Shown: positions 45,505-54,566 of the stretch, one piece after another
Numbering within the stretch: position 1 is the stretch's first letter
Layout: every line of letters starts with the position of its first letter
Notes under the pieces: generated by a model
Databases searched by the model: none
What the model was told of the DNA's origin: nothing
What the model saw: only the letters and a program-made list of their open reading frames with translations
Translations under genes and position numbers: made by a program
Assembly (NCBI RefSeq): GCF_946476835.1
Contig: NZ_CAMKWA010000004.1
Span: forward strand, 1 to 64,000
Length of the DNA stretch: 64,000 nt
DNA from: an uncultured Neokomagataea sp.
Lineage (GTDB): Bacteria > Pseudomonadota > Alphaproteobacteria > Acetobacterales > Acetobacteraceae
Direction: 5' to 3'

Positions 45505-45721
45505 CACCGGCTCACACTGAGCCAATGAACAAGCGTAAGAACATAGTAATAACTCTCACAACCTCTCCGGCATGTAAGAGCCTTCAAGCACAACATCTTT
45601 TACATGCCATGGACCACCGGCGGATTAAGCCCTGTGTCGCGTGTCGGATGGTTTGGAACTGTGGGACATATAAAATGGAACCCCTTCGCTCGCCTAAAAC
45701 CACCCAAATCCACTACGAATT

Positions 45722-45752
45722 AAGAGGTTTTAATTGCTAATTAAAACCTCTT
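45722..45752. terminator. 14-bp inverted repeat at the prophage edge
   Basis: AAGAGGTTTTAATT (45722-45735) and AATTAAAACCTCTT (45739-45752) are perfect complements around a 3-base loop; the repeat spans the methylase stop codon. A bidirectional terminator separating host and phage transcription is plausible. The 217-base gap to the GT4 gene holds no gene I can support. Confidence 0.6.
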
Positions 45753-46530
45753 TAAAGCGCTCTTTATCGAGCCTATCTCGCATCAATGAATACCTAACTT
45801 CGACGTGTTCAACGTTAAACTGCGAAAATATTTTTCTGACTTCCGGCGTATCATTCAGAGATAGAACGAAACGCCCTTTAATGGTTTGCAACAGCACAGC
45901 CATCTCTTCAAACTGATCCTGTGTGAACGACGCATTATAATAGTTTTCACAGCCATAATACGGCGGGTCCAGATAGAAGAGTGTCCCAGCGCTATCATAC
46001 CGCTTAATCACATCTTGCCAGCGTAGACACTCAATGACGACACGCGATAAGCGTGCATGAACATCTTCCAACATGGGCACCAGTTTCGTGACGTCAAAAC
46101 GAGCACTCGTTGTTTTAGACGTCCCAAATGTGGGCCTGACTGGCTGCCCGCCAAAGGCGGTACGTTGCAAATATAAGAACCTGCACGCACGCTCTAAATC
46201 CGTCAGAGTATCAGGCTGAGCGTTCCGCAGACGTTCAAAATCCGCCCGACTGGTGACCTGCCATCGCAACATATCCATCAGAGGAACATAATGCCGCTGC
46301 AAAACGCGAAAGAGATTTGAGACATCTCGGTTTAGGTCATTGATGACTTCGCATCGTGCCATCACTGGACGTCTAAAAAAGACGCCCCCCATTCCGACAA
46401 ACGGTTCGACATATGCGTTATGATCAATGGCCTTCATGCGCTCCATAATTCGTTTAGCTAATAAATGCTTGCCTCCTACGTAGGGGGCGATCGGCGATAC
46501 CGGTTCAACCGGCGTTAATGTTTCCTTCAT
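45730..46530 (-). CDS. D12-class DNA adenine methylase (phage)
   Basis: 266 residues. Motif I is PYVGGKHLLAKRI with FVGMGG, the SAM site; motif IV is LDPPYYG, the catalytic DPPY. D12 methylases put a methyl on N6 of adenine in a short target, GATC in Dam itself; the target here is unknown. The start at 46530 (MKETLTPV) overlaps the upstream gene by 26 bases; no Shine-Dalgarno site is visible. Last gene of the prophage on this side, a position comparable to the DNA-modification gene mom in Mu. Likely protects phage DNA from host restriction. Confidence 0.86.
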   Translation of the reverse strand: MKETLTPVEPVSPIAPYVGGKHLLAKRIMERMKAIDHNAYVEPFVGMGGVFFRRPVMARCEVINDLNRDVSNLFRVLQRHYVPLMDMLRWQVTSRADFERLRNAQPDTLTDLERACRFLYLQRTAFGGQPVRPTFGTSKTTSARFDVTKLVPMLEDVHARLSRVVIECLRWQDVIKRYDSAGTLFYLDPPYYGCENYYNASFTQDQFEEMAVLLQTIKGRFVLSLNDTPEVRKIFSQFNVEHVEVRYSLMRDRLDKERFKEVLISN

Positions 46531-47038
46531 TTTTTTGAACCATAGTGTGCTCTGCCACTGCAGTGGTGGGCGGAGCGAGTTTACTCGTGGGTGTTTGCGC
46601 ACCCGGATCAGCTGGTGAGACAGCTTGATCCACCGCCTCATGAGCAGCGGTAGAATTCTGTTGTGGTGGATAGCCCGGTAACGGCTCGAAGGACGTCGGT
46701 TTGCGGCCTGATCGCATTTCCCATTCATGGACACTGAGGCGCGCACCGATAGCAGCAGCATGATACTGGATCAGCACGGCTTCGCGTTCATACAATAAAC
46801 GCCAGTTATCCCGCGCCTCACGCATAGCCTCTGCCAGCCGTCCAGTTAAAACCTTCTCACGCTCCAGCATTAACTGTGTCTTTTGATTTTCGGCATTTTG
46901 CCCGTCAACAGCCGAACGTTGCGCCGTAATACGTGCTTGAACACGGCTACCAAACCAGCCGAATATGCCGGTAGCGATGGGCGTGAGGACCTCAATCCAT
47001 GATCGAACGGAGGTCAGTATCTCAACGATGGCGCTCAT
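46505..47038 (-). CDS. Phage protein with one membrane helix and coiled coil
   Basis: 177 residues. One hydrophobic segment (VLTPIATGIFGWFGSRV) near the N-terminus is followed by a charged helical region and a proline-rich, alanine-rich tail. Overlaps the preceding gene by four bases. Could be a holin-like or spanin-like lysis component, but no motif confirms that. Confidence 0.5.
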   Translation of the reverse strand: MSAIVEILTSVRSWIEVLTPIATGIFGWFGSRVQARITAQRSAVDGQNAENQKTQLMLEREKVLTGRLAEAMREARDNWRLLYEREAVLIQYHAAAIGARLSVHEWEMRSGRKPTSFEPLPGYPPQQNSTAAHEAVDQAVSPADPGAQTPTSKLAPPTTAVAEHTMVQKNEGNINAG

Positions 47039-49260
47039 TGATTAACGAGGCCGTTGTTTTGGCTGTCCGTCCATTTTCCAACACTCATATGCCAATACGC
47101 CTCGACACCCGTAATGCCATTGAGACGGCAATCACTGCACCATACATGAGCCCCATCAATCGCTTGCGGTGCTGATATTGGTAATTCTGCAAGCATGTAC
47201 GGCTGATCTGACGTTGAGCCGCCGCGAATTTGCAATGGAGCAGTAACTGTCAAAAACTTCGCGTCAGTCGGCGCAATACCGTTTGTCTTAACGTAGGACG
47301 CAGCAAGGCCGGACGACGCCGTAAAAAAGTCCGTGGCCGTAATACCCTTCCCAGATTTACTGCCGATACCATCCGCCAGAACGTACGGCATGGTAGCACC
47401 TTGAGGCATAATCGCGGGGCCATTTGGCATGACAATCAAACCATAGGTTGGGCTGCGATAAGATCCGCCAGCACCCAGCCCTATGCCGAACCGATAGCCA
47501 GCAGGATCATACACTAACTGACCGCCCGCAATCGCATTGGTGTCGTTGCGCGGGTCTTGGTTGTAATCGTACTTATACGCGAGATGAACGCTCGTCGTGG
47601 ATGTGTCAGGCGTTACATTGCCAGTCGTATCAACGTCTCTGAACTGCACAAGCCGAAGTGAGGATGTATCACCGCCGGACACGCCAGAACTTGAAAATTG
47701 CCACGCTTGAGATGTCCACTCATCACCGAGCGCTCGCGTTACAGCGTCCGGCTGGTAGATATTCGTAGCCTGCGTACTGCTATTGGCCATCGCTTGATAG
47801 GCGATCGAGCCAGAGAGAAGGCCCCATACACGCATGCCAAGCGGTAGCGCTCCGCCGCCTGCAACACCCACGCCATAACTGTCACGCGTGAGCTTGCCAC
47901 CGCCCACATTGTTGAGTGTATACGTCACGCCATGAATTGAGTTGATGTAGTCTCGCGGGTCCCAATTCCAAAGATCATGCTCATCATCGCACTCATGAAC
48001 CAGACTGTTGATTGTGCCGGACGGATTAGCGCTGTCTGTGCCAAGCTGGCGCGTCAGGGCGCACAATTCATATTGTGGGAAGGCTTTTGTGAAGACGCCA
48101 AAAATCACCGCTGGTGCACTAATGTTCGTGAATTGCGTGTCCAACGTTCCCGCCGCGCTGCCGTCAAACGTATCCCGCATTGGAATAAGGCCCGTTTTTG
48201 TGCCGTAGCCAGCTTGTGTCTGTTGCGGGAGATACCACGCCGTATCAATGTTGATGCCGGTCACATTCCCGAAAGCGTCCCGATTTACAGATGCGACGGT
48301 CCCGAAAAACATATTGAAAGCTTTACGGAAATACGCATCTGACAACCACGGCTCATTCCAGTTGTTCCCCTGAACATGCGTTGCCGCAACAACGTTTGTT
48401 GCGATGTTCATACCGGGAACGATCTGATTGCCCCAATACGCAGGAAGCGCAGGAGAGAAGTCCGCGCCATCAGCGCGAAATGTCACGGAATGCGTATTAT
48501 TGTCCGGATCGGCAAAAGCTGAAGAAGCGATGAAAAGCGGCGGTGTTGATCCGGTTTCTGTTGCGCGCGCGGCGGCGTCATAATTCAAGTTGCCGCCATT
48601 CGAGTTCGGGTTGCCATCTCCGACCATGCCAACCCATGTTCCGGCTGAAATCCCTGTCCCCTGTGCCATCGATTTGCCGTTCATGAAGACGCCATCAACG
48701 ACGCCACCTAAGCCACCCATAAATGGACGACCGTATGTGAAAATATGCCCCCAAGACCCCGTGCGCTGACCACCGATCTGGAGCGTACGATTTAATTCAA
48801 AGTTGAGCCCTTGCGTGTCGCCGGGGAGTTGTGGTGTGCGACCGTAAATGTCTTGCGTGGCGGCTAGGCTAATGATTGGAGAAGGCGGTTCAACACCCAT
48901 GATTGATTTGCCACCGCTATACACACCCGCTGTAGCACCGATCGCCGTAATATTGGCGCTGTTGACGTCTGCCGTCACGCGCAGGTTCGCATCAAGACCC
49001 GCCACGCCACCCGATGTGTTGACCTGTGTTTGTTGTACCGCCCCAGCTGAATTGGCAGCAACAGACGCAGCAGACTGCCCAGCAATCTGCGTCGTACCAT
49101 CAATATTGGCAAAATGGGCAACGCCATCCTGACGTACTGCCCATGTAGGGTTCACGGCGCTGGATGCAATCGCTCCGCCACGCCCCATCACCGGAGCCGC
49201 CTGCAGGGTGGAAAAGCTCAGCCCAAAAAACCAAAACGCAGTTAAAAGTCTTTTAAGCAT
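47035..49260 (-). CDS. Putative tail spike / tail-associated protein with signal peptide
   Basis: 741 residues of beta-rich, Gly/Ser/Asn-rich sequence typical of phage tail spikes and fibres. Unusually it begins with a Sec-type signal peptide (KRLLTAFWFFGLSF, cleavage near LQA-AP). I recognise no catalytic motif. It lies among the host-recognition genes, after gp48, the Gly-rich fibre and two small genes. Either the signal-like start is not cleaved, or the protein is exported rather than built into the virion. Confidence 0.55.
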   Translation of the reverse strand: MLKRLLTAFWFFGLSFSTLQAAPVMGRGGAIASSAVNPTWAVRQDGVAHFANIDGTTQIAGQSAASVAANSAGAVQQTQVNTSGGVAGLDANLRVTADVNSANITAIGATAGVYSGGKSIMGVEPPSPIISLAATQDIYGRTPQLPGDTQGLNFELNRTLQIGGQRTGSWGHIFTYGRPFMGGLGGVVDGVFMNGKSMAQGTGISAGTWVGMVGDGNPNSNGGNLNYDAAARATETGSTPPLFIASSAFADPDNNTHSVTFRADGADFSPALPAYWGNQIVPGMNIATNVVAATHVQGNNWNEPWLSDAYFRKAFNMFFGTVASVNRDAFGNVTGINIDTAWYLPQQTQAGYGTKTGLIPMRDTFDGSAAGTLDTQFTNISAPAVIFGVFTKAFPQYELCALTRQLGTDSANPSGTINSLVHECDDEHDLWNWDPRDYINSIHGVTYTLNNVGGGKLTRDSYGVGVAGGGALPLGMRVWGLLSGSIAYQAMANSSTQATNIYQPDAVTRALGDEWTSQAWQFSSSGVSGGDTSSLRLVQFRDVDTTGNVTPDTSTTSVHLAYKYDYNQDPRNDTNAIAGGQLVYDPAGYRFGIGLGAGGSYRSPTYGLIVMPNGPAIMPQGATMPYVLADGIGSKSGKGITATDFFTASSGLAASYVKTNGIAPTDAKFLTVTAPLQIRGGSTSDQPYMLAELPISAPQAIDGAHVWCSDCRLNGITGVEAYWHMSVGKWTDSQNNGLVNQ

Positions 49261-49263
49261 CGT

Positions 49264-49644
49264 TTAAGCCTCCTGAATCGGGCCAGAGCCGTTTTGATAC
49301 AACTCGCCACTGCCCGTCACAGGTGCGTAGCCATTTGACGTATCGGGCAGTGGCGTTGGCACGGTTAAATTCCCCGACGCAGACACGCCAAAGCGCGGCT
49401 TTCCGCCCAAAATCAACGCCCCATTGCCATCCAATACAGCTAATGATGTTCCACCCAAGGATTGAGCCAGTGCGGCCGCAAACCCGGCAATCGGCACTTG
49501 TGATCCATCGCTCATCGTCAATACGAGTTGTGCCGTCTGCGGGTTAAATGCAGCAGAGACGATGGTTGGCGCCGCATCGGGGGCAGTCCCATTTTGCACG
49601 GTGACAGCTGCTGGCGTCGCTGTATTTTGAACTGAGAGACTCAC
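49264..49644 (-). CDS. Small phage protein of unknown function
   Basis: 126 residues, rich in Ala, Gly and Thr, with a segment IVSAAFNPQTAQLVLTMSDG. No recognised domain. It sits between a 106-residue gene and the putative spike, so an accessory of the tail tip is plausible. Confidence 0.45.
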   Translation of the reverse strand: MSLSVQNTATPAAVTVQNGTAPDAAPTIVSAAFNPQTAQLVLTMSDGSQVPIAGFAAALAQSLGGTSLAVLDGNGALILGGKPRFGVSASGNLTVPTPLPDTSNGYAPVTGSGELYQNGSGPIQEA

Positions 49645-49645
49645 G

Positions 49646-49966
49646 TTACACCCCCATATGCGTCACTGACGCGCTCACCACGATGGAAAAAGTTTCTGAA
49701 AACTGGATCACCCCATCCGGACGGATAAACTGCAGGTCACAGAACAACCGCCCGAGTGGCCATGACTGGGTCTCCGACCAAATATTCACGATGCCCATCG
49801 TATTGGCTGGTTTGCGCGTGAAGAGTTGGGACACCAAATTGCCTAAGGCATCACGGATTTGCGCGTTGATGGCGTAATCCGACAGATCAATGAGAGCGCC
49901 GTCATCAGCCGTGATCGTGCAGGCGATTTGGAAGGTCTGACCCGCTTTAACCTGCACTGCGCTCAT
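49646..49966 (-). CDS. Small phage tail-tip protein, Ig-like
   Basis: 106 residues. The start at 49966 shares bases with the stop of the upstream gene (TAATG). The beta-strand pattern (AGQTFQIACTI, DLSDYAINAQIRD, ETFSIVVSA) resembles the small Ig-like phage proteins that lie among tail-fibre genes. Function unknown. Confidence 0.55.
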   Translation of the reverse strand: MSAVQVKAGQTFQIACTITADDGALIDLSDYAINAQIRDALGNLVSQLFTRKPANTMGIVNIWSETQSWPLGRLFCDLQFIRPDGVIQFSETFSIVVSASVTHMGV

Positions 49967-50985
49967 TACGCGTATTCCCAGACAAGAACACGCCCAGGCG
50001 CACCGTTGCCCCCCGTGATGGTCCCCGTTCCGGTCGAGCCACAACCACCGCCGCCCGAGCCAAATCCTACAGCAGGATCGTTGGTCATCGTGTCGTTCGA
50101 TACGTTCACATTTTGCCCCCCAGTCCCCATTTGTGATGCGGGACCAACCGGGCACATAGGCGCGCTCGGTGATTTGCCATCCGCATTGGGAATTAAAAAA
50201 CCGCTATCCCCATTCTGCCCTTTAAGAGCAGCAGTGAATTGCAAACCTTGGGGGATAGGGTTGATGGGAAATACGTCACCGCCAAACCCTTGCGACGTCC
50301 ACACCGGTTTACCCGCAGCAACTGGCCCATTGACGGTACCACCATATCCCCCTTTACAGGTGACGAACGACCCAAACGAGCTATCGGTGCCATTGCCACC
50401 ATTCTGGCCGGGGAGGCCCGCGCCTGCTAACCCAGTCTGTACGGTTACATTGGACAGTGTGATCAGCGATAGATCAAAGTGTAAGCAGGCATATCCACCA
50501 CACCCACCAGCCCCACCCACAGAGGCTGTGCCGCTACCGCTTTGATTTCCTGGCGCGCCTCCACCAGCCCCACCGGCTCCGAGCACTTCTACAATACAGG
50601 ATCGCGCGTCTGCTCCGGGCGTATAGGACTGAGCGGATTGGATATCGACAATGCGCAATAAGCGGCCAGTTTTCAGAGCATTTATGGCCTGTTGCAGCTG
50701 ATTTTGTAAGTTCGTTGCCATAGCTTGCAAGGCGTTGGCATCAGTCTCGGCTACGGCGTTCGCTGCCGCACTCGCACTGCGCTGCATCGCCTGCCATATC
50801 TGTGTTTCATCGGATGCGTCGGCTGTGAGACCGGCCGCTTGCTGAGCATAGATCAACGAGTTGAACAGCGCGTTCATATCCACATCAGTGATCATCGTCC
50901 CGCTAACGCCATTTTGACGGTCACGTGCGACAAACTGACGCCGCCCATTGATGACAATATTTCCCGGGGATGTCGTGTAGTCCAT
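49966..50985 (-). CDS. Gly-rich phage tail fibre / adhesin
   Basis: 339 residues. The first ~110 are helical and resemble a fibre attachment region. From about residue 130 the chain is very rich in Gly (EVLGAGGAGGGAPG, VGGAGGCGG, FGSGGGGCGSTGTG) and ends in APGRVLVWEYA. Gly-rich tips of this kind form the receptor-binding end of some phage adhesins. It directly follows gp48-GH32, so it likely binds the host surface at the same tail tip. Confidence 0.68.
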   Translation of the reverse strand: MDYTTSPGNIVINGRRQFVARDRQNGVSGTMITDVDMNALFNSLIYAQQAAGLTADASDETQIWQAMQRSASAAANAVAETDANALQAMATNLQNQLQQAINALKTGRLLRIVDIQSAQSYTPGADARSCIVEVLGAGGAGGGAPGNQSGSGTASVGGAGGCGGYACLHFDLSLITLSNVTVQTGLAGAGLPGQNGGNGTDSSFGSFVTCKGGYGGTVNGPVAAGKPVWTSQGFGGDVFPINPIPQGLQFTAALKGQNGDSGFLIPNADGKSPSAPMCPVGPASQMGTGGQNVNVSNDTMTNDPAVGFGSGGGGCGSTGTGTITGGNGAPGRVLVWEYA

Positions 50986-52979
50986 TAGCTCATCGCCTTT
51001 AAAACGGCATTCGTCACCATGACGGCTCCCCCACCGCAGGAGAGCAAGAGGTCACGCGCTGCCATCGGTGCCGCATCAAGCGCCGTCACTGCGACCGCAC
51101 CATCATTCACAAAAAACTCAACGGAGTGCGCATCAACGATAGCGGTGACACTCACTCGCCCATTGGGCATGGCAAGCGGAAAATTGCGTTCTGCACTCCA
51201 CGCCTGATCTGTCGTTGGTACGCTTCCTGATGAGCCACGATTTAAAAATCCGTAGCGTCCAGACGGGATTAAAGCCAATTGGGTGAAATTCTCACCAATG
51301 TCCCGCACAGACAGATACACACCACCAGCAGGCCACGCCCCATTGACCGGCTCAAGGTCAAAATCAAGGCGGAAAAAATCAACGCGATGCGTCCGAAAAT
51401 CAAAGGGCGTGCCATCATTGATCACGGCGGCTGGGTACGATGTCTCGCGCAGATAGACGGTCCCCTGATTGTGTACCGGTGCATTCCGCACAATGGGATA
51501 ACCACCCGAGCCGATCTCTAAGCGCAGCACACGCGGCAAGGTCTGCTGGCCGTTGAACCCCGGCTGCGCCAACGCATCCGCATAAGCCCAGTTATTCATC
51601 CACGCGACCGCAATGGCCTGAGCGTGCGGATCGTTACTGGACGTGTCATTGGTAATGGCACAGGCATAAAAATCGGGGCCATTATCCAACCACTGACCAC
51701 CCGCAGCATCCGGCGTAAAGGTCGTACCGTCAAACCAACCTACCCAATAATGGGTGCCTGTTGTAAAGCCTGCCTCATACCCATTACAGCCACAAAACAT
51801 CACCCATTTATCTTGGGTCGTCGTGCCATCTGCATTGTAGAGATGCAGTTGAATAAGCTGCGGACATTCTAATGTGCCGAGTGCGCCTTGTATAAAGCCA
51901 CTCTGATACACCCATGATTTTAGATCCGTGCTAGCATAAATCCCGACCTTCCCGATTTCGGCCAGGACCATGTTCCAGCGGCCTGTTGGCGCATGCCAAA
52001 ACACTGACGGGTCACGAAACACTGGGTCGGACATGCCCTTATTCGCATTCGGGTTTGTCTGGACAATCTGATCAAATGTGAAGCTCTCCCCACCATCATG
52101 GGACACCCATCGGGCAGTGCCTTGGCCGCCTAAAGGATTACACGGCATCGTGCACAGCGCGATAATCGCACCAGCACCAAAACCAGCCGTATTTTGCGTA
52201 TCCACCACAGTCGATCCCGTCCATGGATCGCCATATTCCGTTGTGTATTTTGGGATCGAAACACCAAGGTCCGTCCAAAAGACTAGATCTGGCGACACAA
52301 AATGACGCCATTCTGTACCATTTCCGGTTGGATAATCCTTGTTCCACAGACACCAAAAATGCCATTGCCCGCCCAACCACAACGGACGCTGTGCATCATT
52401 GATACGCCCACCGGGGACCATCATGTGCTGACGTGGCCATGCAATATCGCGCCCATTGATCTCGAAGGAGATACTCGTGTGGGGCTGGCGGTTGCTGTAA
52501 ATGGCGCGTTGTAAGCCAATGTTTTGCGCAGGCAGTTGTACCACCCACGTATAAACATCCTGCCCGTCCGTCACGACATCCCCCGCGACAGCCTCACCGC
52601 ACACGGTTTGCTCTTGCTCGATAATCGCCAGATTGACGCCAAAATTCTGGCCCAGCTGCTGATAATACGACACGGACTGTCCGCCACGCGCGGTCCAACG
52701 GCCATACAAAAGTTGTTGCAGTTGCGCTGTGGCTAAAACCCCTTCATCACGCCCATACGGATCTGGACCGAGCAAATCGGCGTAATCATTGAGCAAGAGT
52801 TGACTGTTGAGTGGGCTGATCTCATTGCGCAGCGCTCCAATATCTGCCTCTAGCTGGGCACGCGGCATGGCCACGGCCATCAGATAACTGCCAATATTAC
52901 TCTCAGGCACTGGCCATGCCTCACTCTTTGGCATGAGTGAGAGATATTCATCGCGGATTTGCTCAGCTGTGCGGGTCAT
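50985..52979 (-). CDS. gp48/YmfQ-type tail protein fused to a GH32 beta-fructanase
   Basis: About 664 residues. Residues 1 to about 175 resemble the YmfQ/DUF2313 (Mu gp48) tail protein, which links baseplate and fibres: TAEQIRDEYLSLMPKSEAWP and the LNDYADLLGPDPYG region. From about residue 185 to the end is a GH32 enzyme: five-blade propeller then beta-sandwich. All catalytic positions are present: Asp195 in RINDAQRP (nucleophile), Arg322-Asp323-Pro324 (FRDPS) and Glu371-Cys372 in LECPQL (acid/base). It should hydrolyse fructan, most likely levan. ATG at 52979 overlaps the gp47 stop (ATGA). The enzyme would be part of the virion tail. Confidence 0.88.
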   Translation of the reverse strand: MTRTAEQIRDEYLSLMPKSEAWPVPESNIGSYLMAVAMPRAQLEADIGALRNEISPLNSQLLLNDYADLLGPDPYGRDEGVLATAQLQQLLYGRWTARGGQSVSYYQQLGQNFGVNLAIIEQEQTVCGEAVAGDVVTDGQDVYTWVVQLPAQNIGLQRAIYSNRQPHTSISFEINGRDIAWPRQHMMVPGGRINDAQRPLWLGGQWHFWCLWNKDYPTGNGTEWRHFVSPDLVFWTDLGVSIPKYTTEYGDPWTGSTVVDTQNTAGFGAGAIIALCTMPCNPLGGQGTARWVSHDGGESFTFDQIVQTNPNANKGMSDPVFRDPSVFWHAPTGRWNMVLAEIGKVGIYASTDLKSWVYQSGFIQGALGTLECPQLIQLHLYNADGTTTQDKWVMFCGCNGYEAGFTTGTHYWVGWFDGTTFTPDAAGGQWLDNGPDFYACAITNDTSSNDPHAQAIAVAWMNNWAYADALAQPGFNGQQTLPRVLRLEIGSGGYPIVRNAPVHNQGTVYLRETSYPAAVINDGTPFDFRTHRVDFFRLDFDLEPVNGAWPAGGVYLSVRDIGENFTQLALIPSGRYGFLNRGSSGSVPTTDQAWSAERNFPLAMPNGRVSVTAIVDAHSVEFFVNDGAVAVTALDAAPMAARDLLLSCGGGAVMVTNAVLKAMS

Positions 52980-54055
52980 GTCGTCCCCCACGTGATCGTA
53001 CCGAGCACTGGCATCTGATTTGCGGCAAATTGCACATCACTGTTGGGCTGACTGATATCCGTCTGCACACCGGCCACTTGCACCACAGCGCTTTCCAACG
53101 CGGAGAGATACAGACGGCCACCAATGCCAACCGAGAGGCAGTAGGGTTGTAGCGCCGCCGTGACGGCTGAACGCAGCGCCTGCGTATCTGGGTTCAGCGT
53201 AATCGTCAGGTTCTGCGGCACAATCTCCGCTGCCATCACGGTCACACTGCCTTGCACAGGCCGAGCCGCATCAATGGCGCTTTGAATCTGTGCCACTTGT
53301 GCGGAGGACAACACCGCTCCCCCCGACGCCGCCACAAAAATGCCGACCGTACCGGGGCCATACCATCCGGGCTGGACCCCCACATACGCTGCGCCCGCCG
53401 CGCGTGCCCAACGCTGATAATCCGCCGTATTGCCTGCACCCGGTGGGTTACGCACGGATGCGATAATCCGTGAGCGCCAGCTCTCCACGGCTTCAATTTC
53501 AGCACCACCCGTGAAACCACTTTGATCCGCCACAACATTGGTGATGCCAAGGATCGGGGTCACAAAATTGAGCGTGGCATTAGGTGCTAAATTACCAATG
53601 GTGCCAGCCGTCACACAGGTCACAGCCACAGAGACACTGCTGCCCGCTGCTATAGAGATACCCGTATTCACGGCCCATTGCACGGTGCCGTCTGCCGTCA
53701 CGAGGCTCCCCGCCAAGACCGTCACGGCTTGAGATGCTGTCACAACAATCGTACCTGTGGCGGCCGTCGCACCGAGGCGCGGCGTGTCCCACATTATCGC
53801 ATGATCAGGCAGTAATCCGCTGCCGGGGGTCACCGTGGCCGTCGTCGGCATCAACTCCAGCAGTTGATCTCGTAACGCGAGATACACCTCGTAATCACTG
53901 AGCCCAGAGAGTACGGCCAACGCGTTTTCCAGCGTAGCCGGTGCCGTTGCATCAAGCGTGACCACCGTGCCGTCCGTCGCTACAAAACTCTGCGCCGCTA
54001 ACGCCGTCACAAAGCGCTGCGCCAAAGCTGATGGCGTTGGAATAGGCGCGCTCAT
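52976..54055 (-). CDS. Baseplate J-like protein (Mu gp47)
   Basis: 359 residues. The core ESWRSRIIASVRNPPGAGNTADYQRWARAAG-type region is the signature of the baseplate J family, which forms the wedge of contractile tails. Starts directly after gp46 (four-base overlap) and continues into gp48. Confidence 0.9.
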   Translation of the reverse strand: MSAPIPTPSALAQRFVTALAAQSFVATDGTVVTLDATAPATLENALAVLSGLSDYEVYLALRDQLLELMPTTATVTPGSGLLPDHAIMWDTPRLGATAATGTIVVTASQAVTVLAGSLVTADGTVQWAVNTGISIAAGSSVSVAVTCVTAGTIGNLAPNATLNFVTPILGITNVVADQSGFTGGAEIEAVESWRSRIIASVRNPPGAGNTADYQRWARAAGAAYVGVQPGWYGPGTVGIFVAASGGAVLSSAQVAQIQSAIDAARPVQGSVTVMAAEIVPQNLTITLNPDTQALRSAVTAALQPYCLSVGIGGRLYLSALESAVVQVAGVQTDISQPNSDVQFAANQMPVLGTITWGTT

Positions 54056-54534
54056 AGGCTGGCCTCATAGGTCAACGCCATAGTGCCCTCGACAGAAATT
54101 TGCGTCATCAGCTGCCCTTGAGCACCCCATGCCGTAGCCGCATCAATCGTGACACCATGATAATCCGCAATGTCATTGACGGCATCCAAAACAGCGGCAT
54201 TTACCGCTTGTCGCGTCTCCTCCGTGCGCTTCGCACGCGCAAAGAGCCAGAGCCTTGACCCTAAACGCTGATCGTCGGGCAACAACACGTCCCCAACATA
54301 GCCGCGCCGATCAAACACACCGGGCGTTACGCCATTCAGCTGTGCAGGGGTGATATCCTCCGGCTCAGCACGGCGATCCGTTGATAATGCCACCAGCAAC
54401 GGACTGGCCAATGTCATATCCAACGCAATCCGCCCCCGGCCATTACCAGTAGGGACGATTTTCAGGTCCGTCAGGCCCTGCGCATTAGGCGCGGCTGCAA
54501 TGGTGGCGCGTGAAATCATGCCATAAGCATGCAC
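54052..54534 (-). CDS. Phage GP46-like baseplate protein (Mu gp46)
   Basis: 160 residues. LASPLLVALSTDRRAEPEDI and the FDRRGYVGDVLL segment fit the GP46 baseplate family. Coupled to gp47 by a four-base overlap. Confidence 0.82.
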   Translation of the reverse strand: MHAYGMISRATIAAAPNAQGLTDLKIVPTGNGRGRIALDMTLASPLLVALSTDRRAEPEDITPAQLNGVTPGVFDRRGYVGDVLLPDDQRLGSRLWLFARAKRTEETRQAVNAAVLDAVNDIADYHGVTIDAATAWGAQGQLMTQISVEGTMALTYEASL

Positions 54535-54566
54535 AATGCGCTCAAAGCCCTTAAGGGCCGCACTTG

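Noticed and set aside
49859-50545. 228-residue plus-strand proline-rich open frame
   Set aside because: It mirrors the Gly-rich adhesin on the other strand; Gly codons read backwards give Pro.
47035-50985. An invertible tail-fibre segment like the Mu G loop
   Set aside because: No Gin-type recombinase or long inverted repeats were seen in this region.
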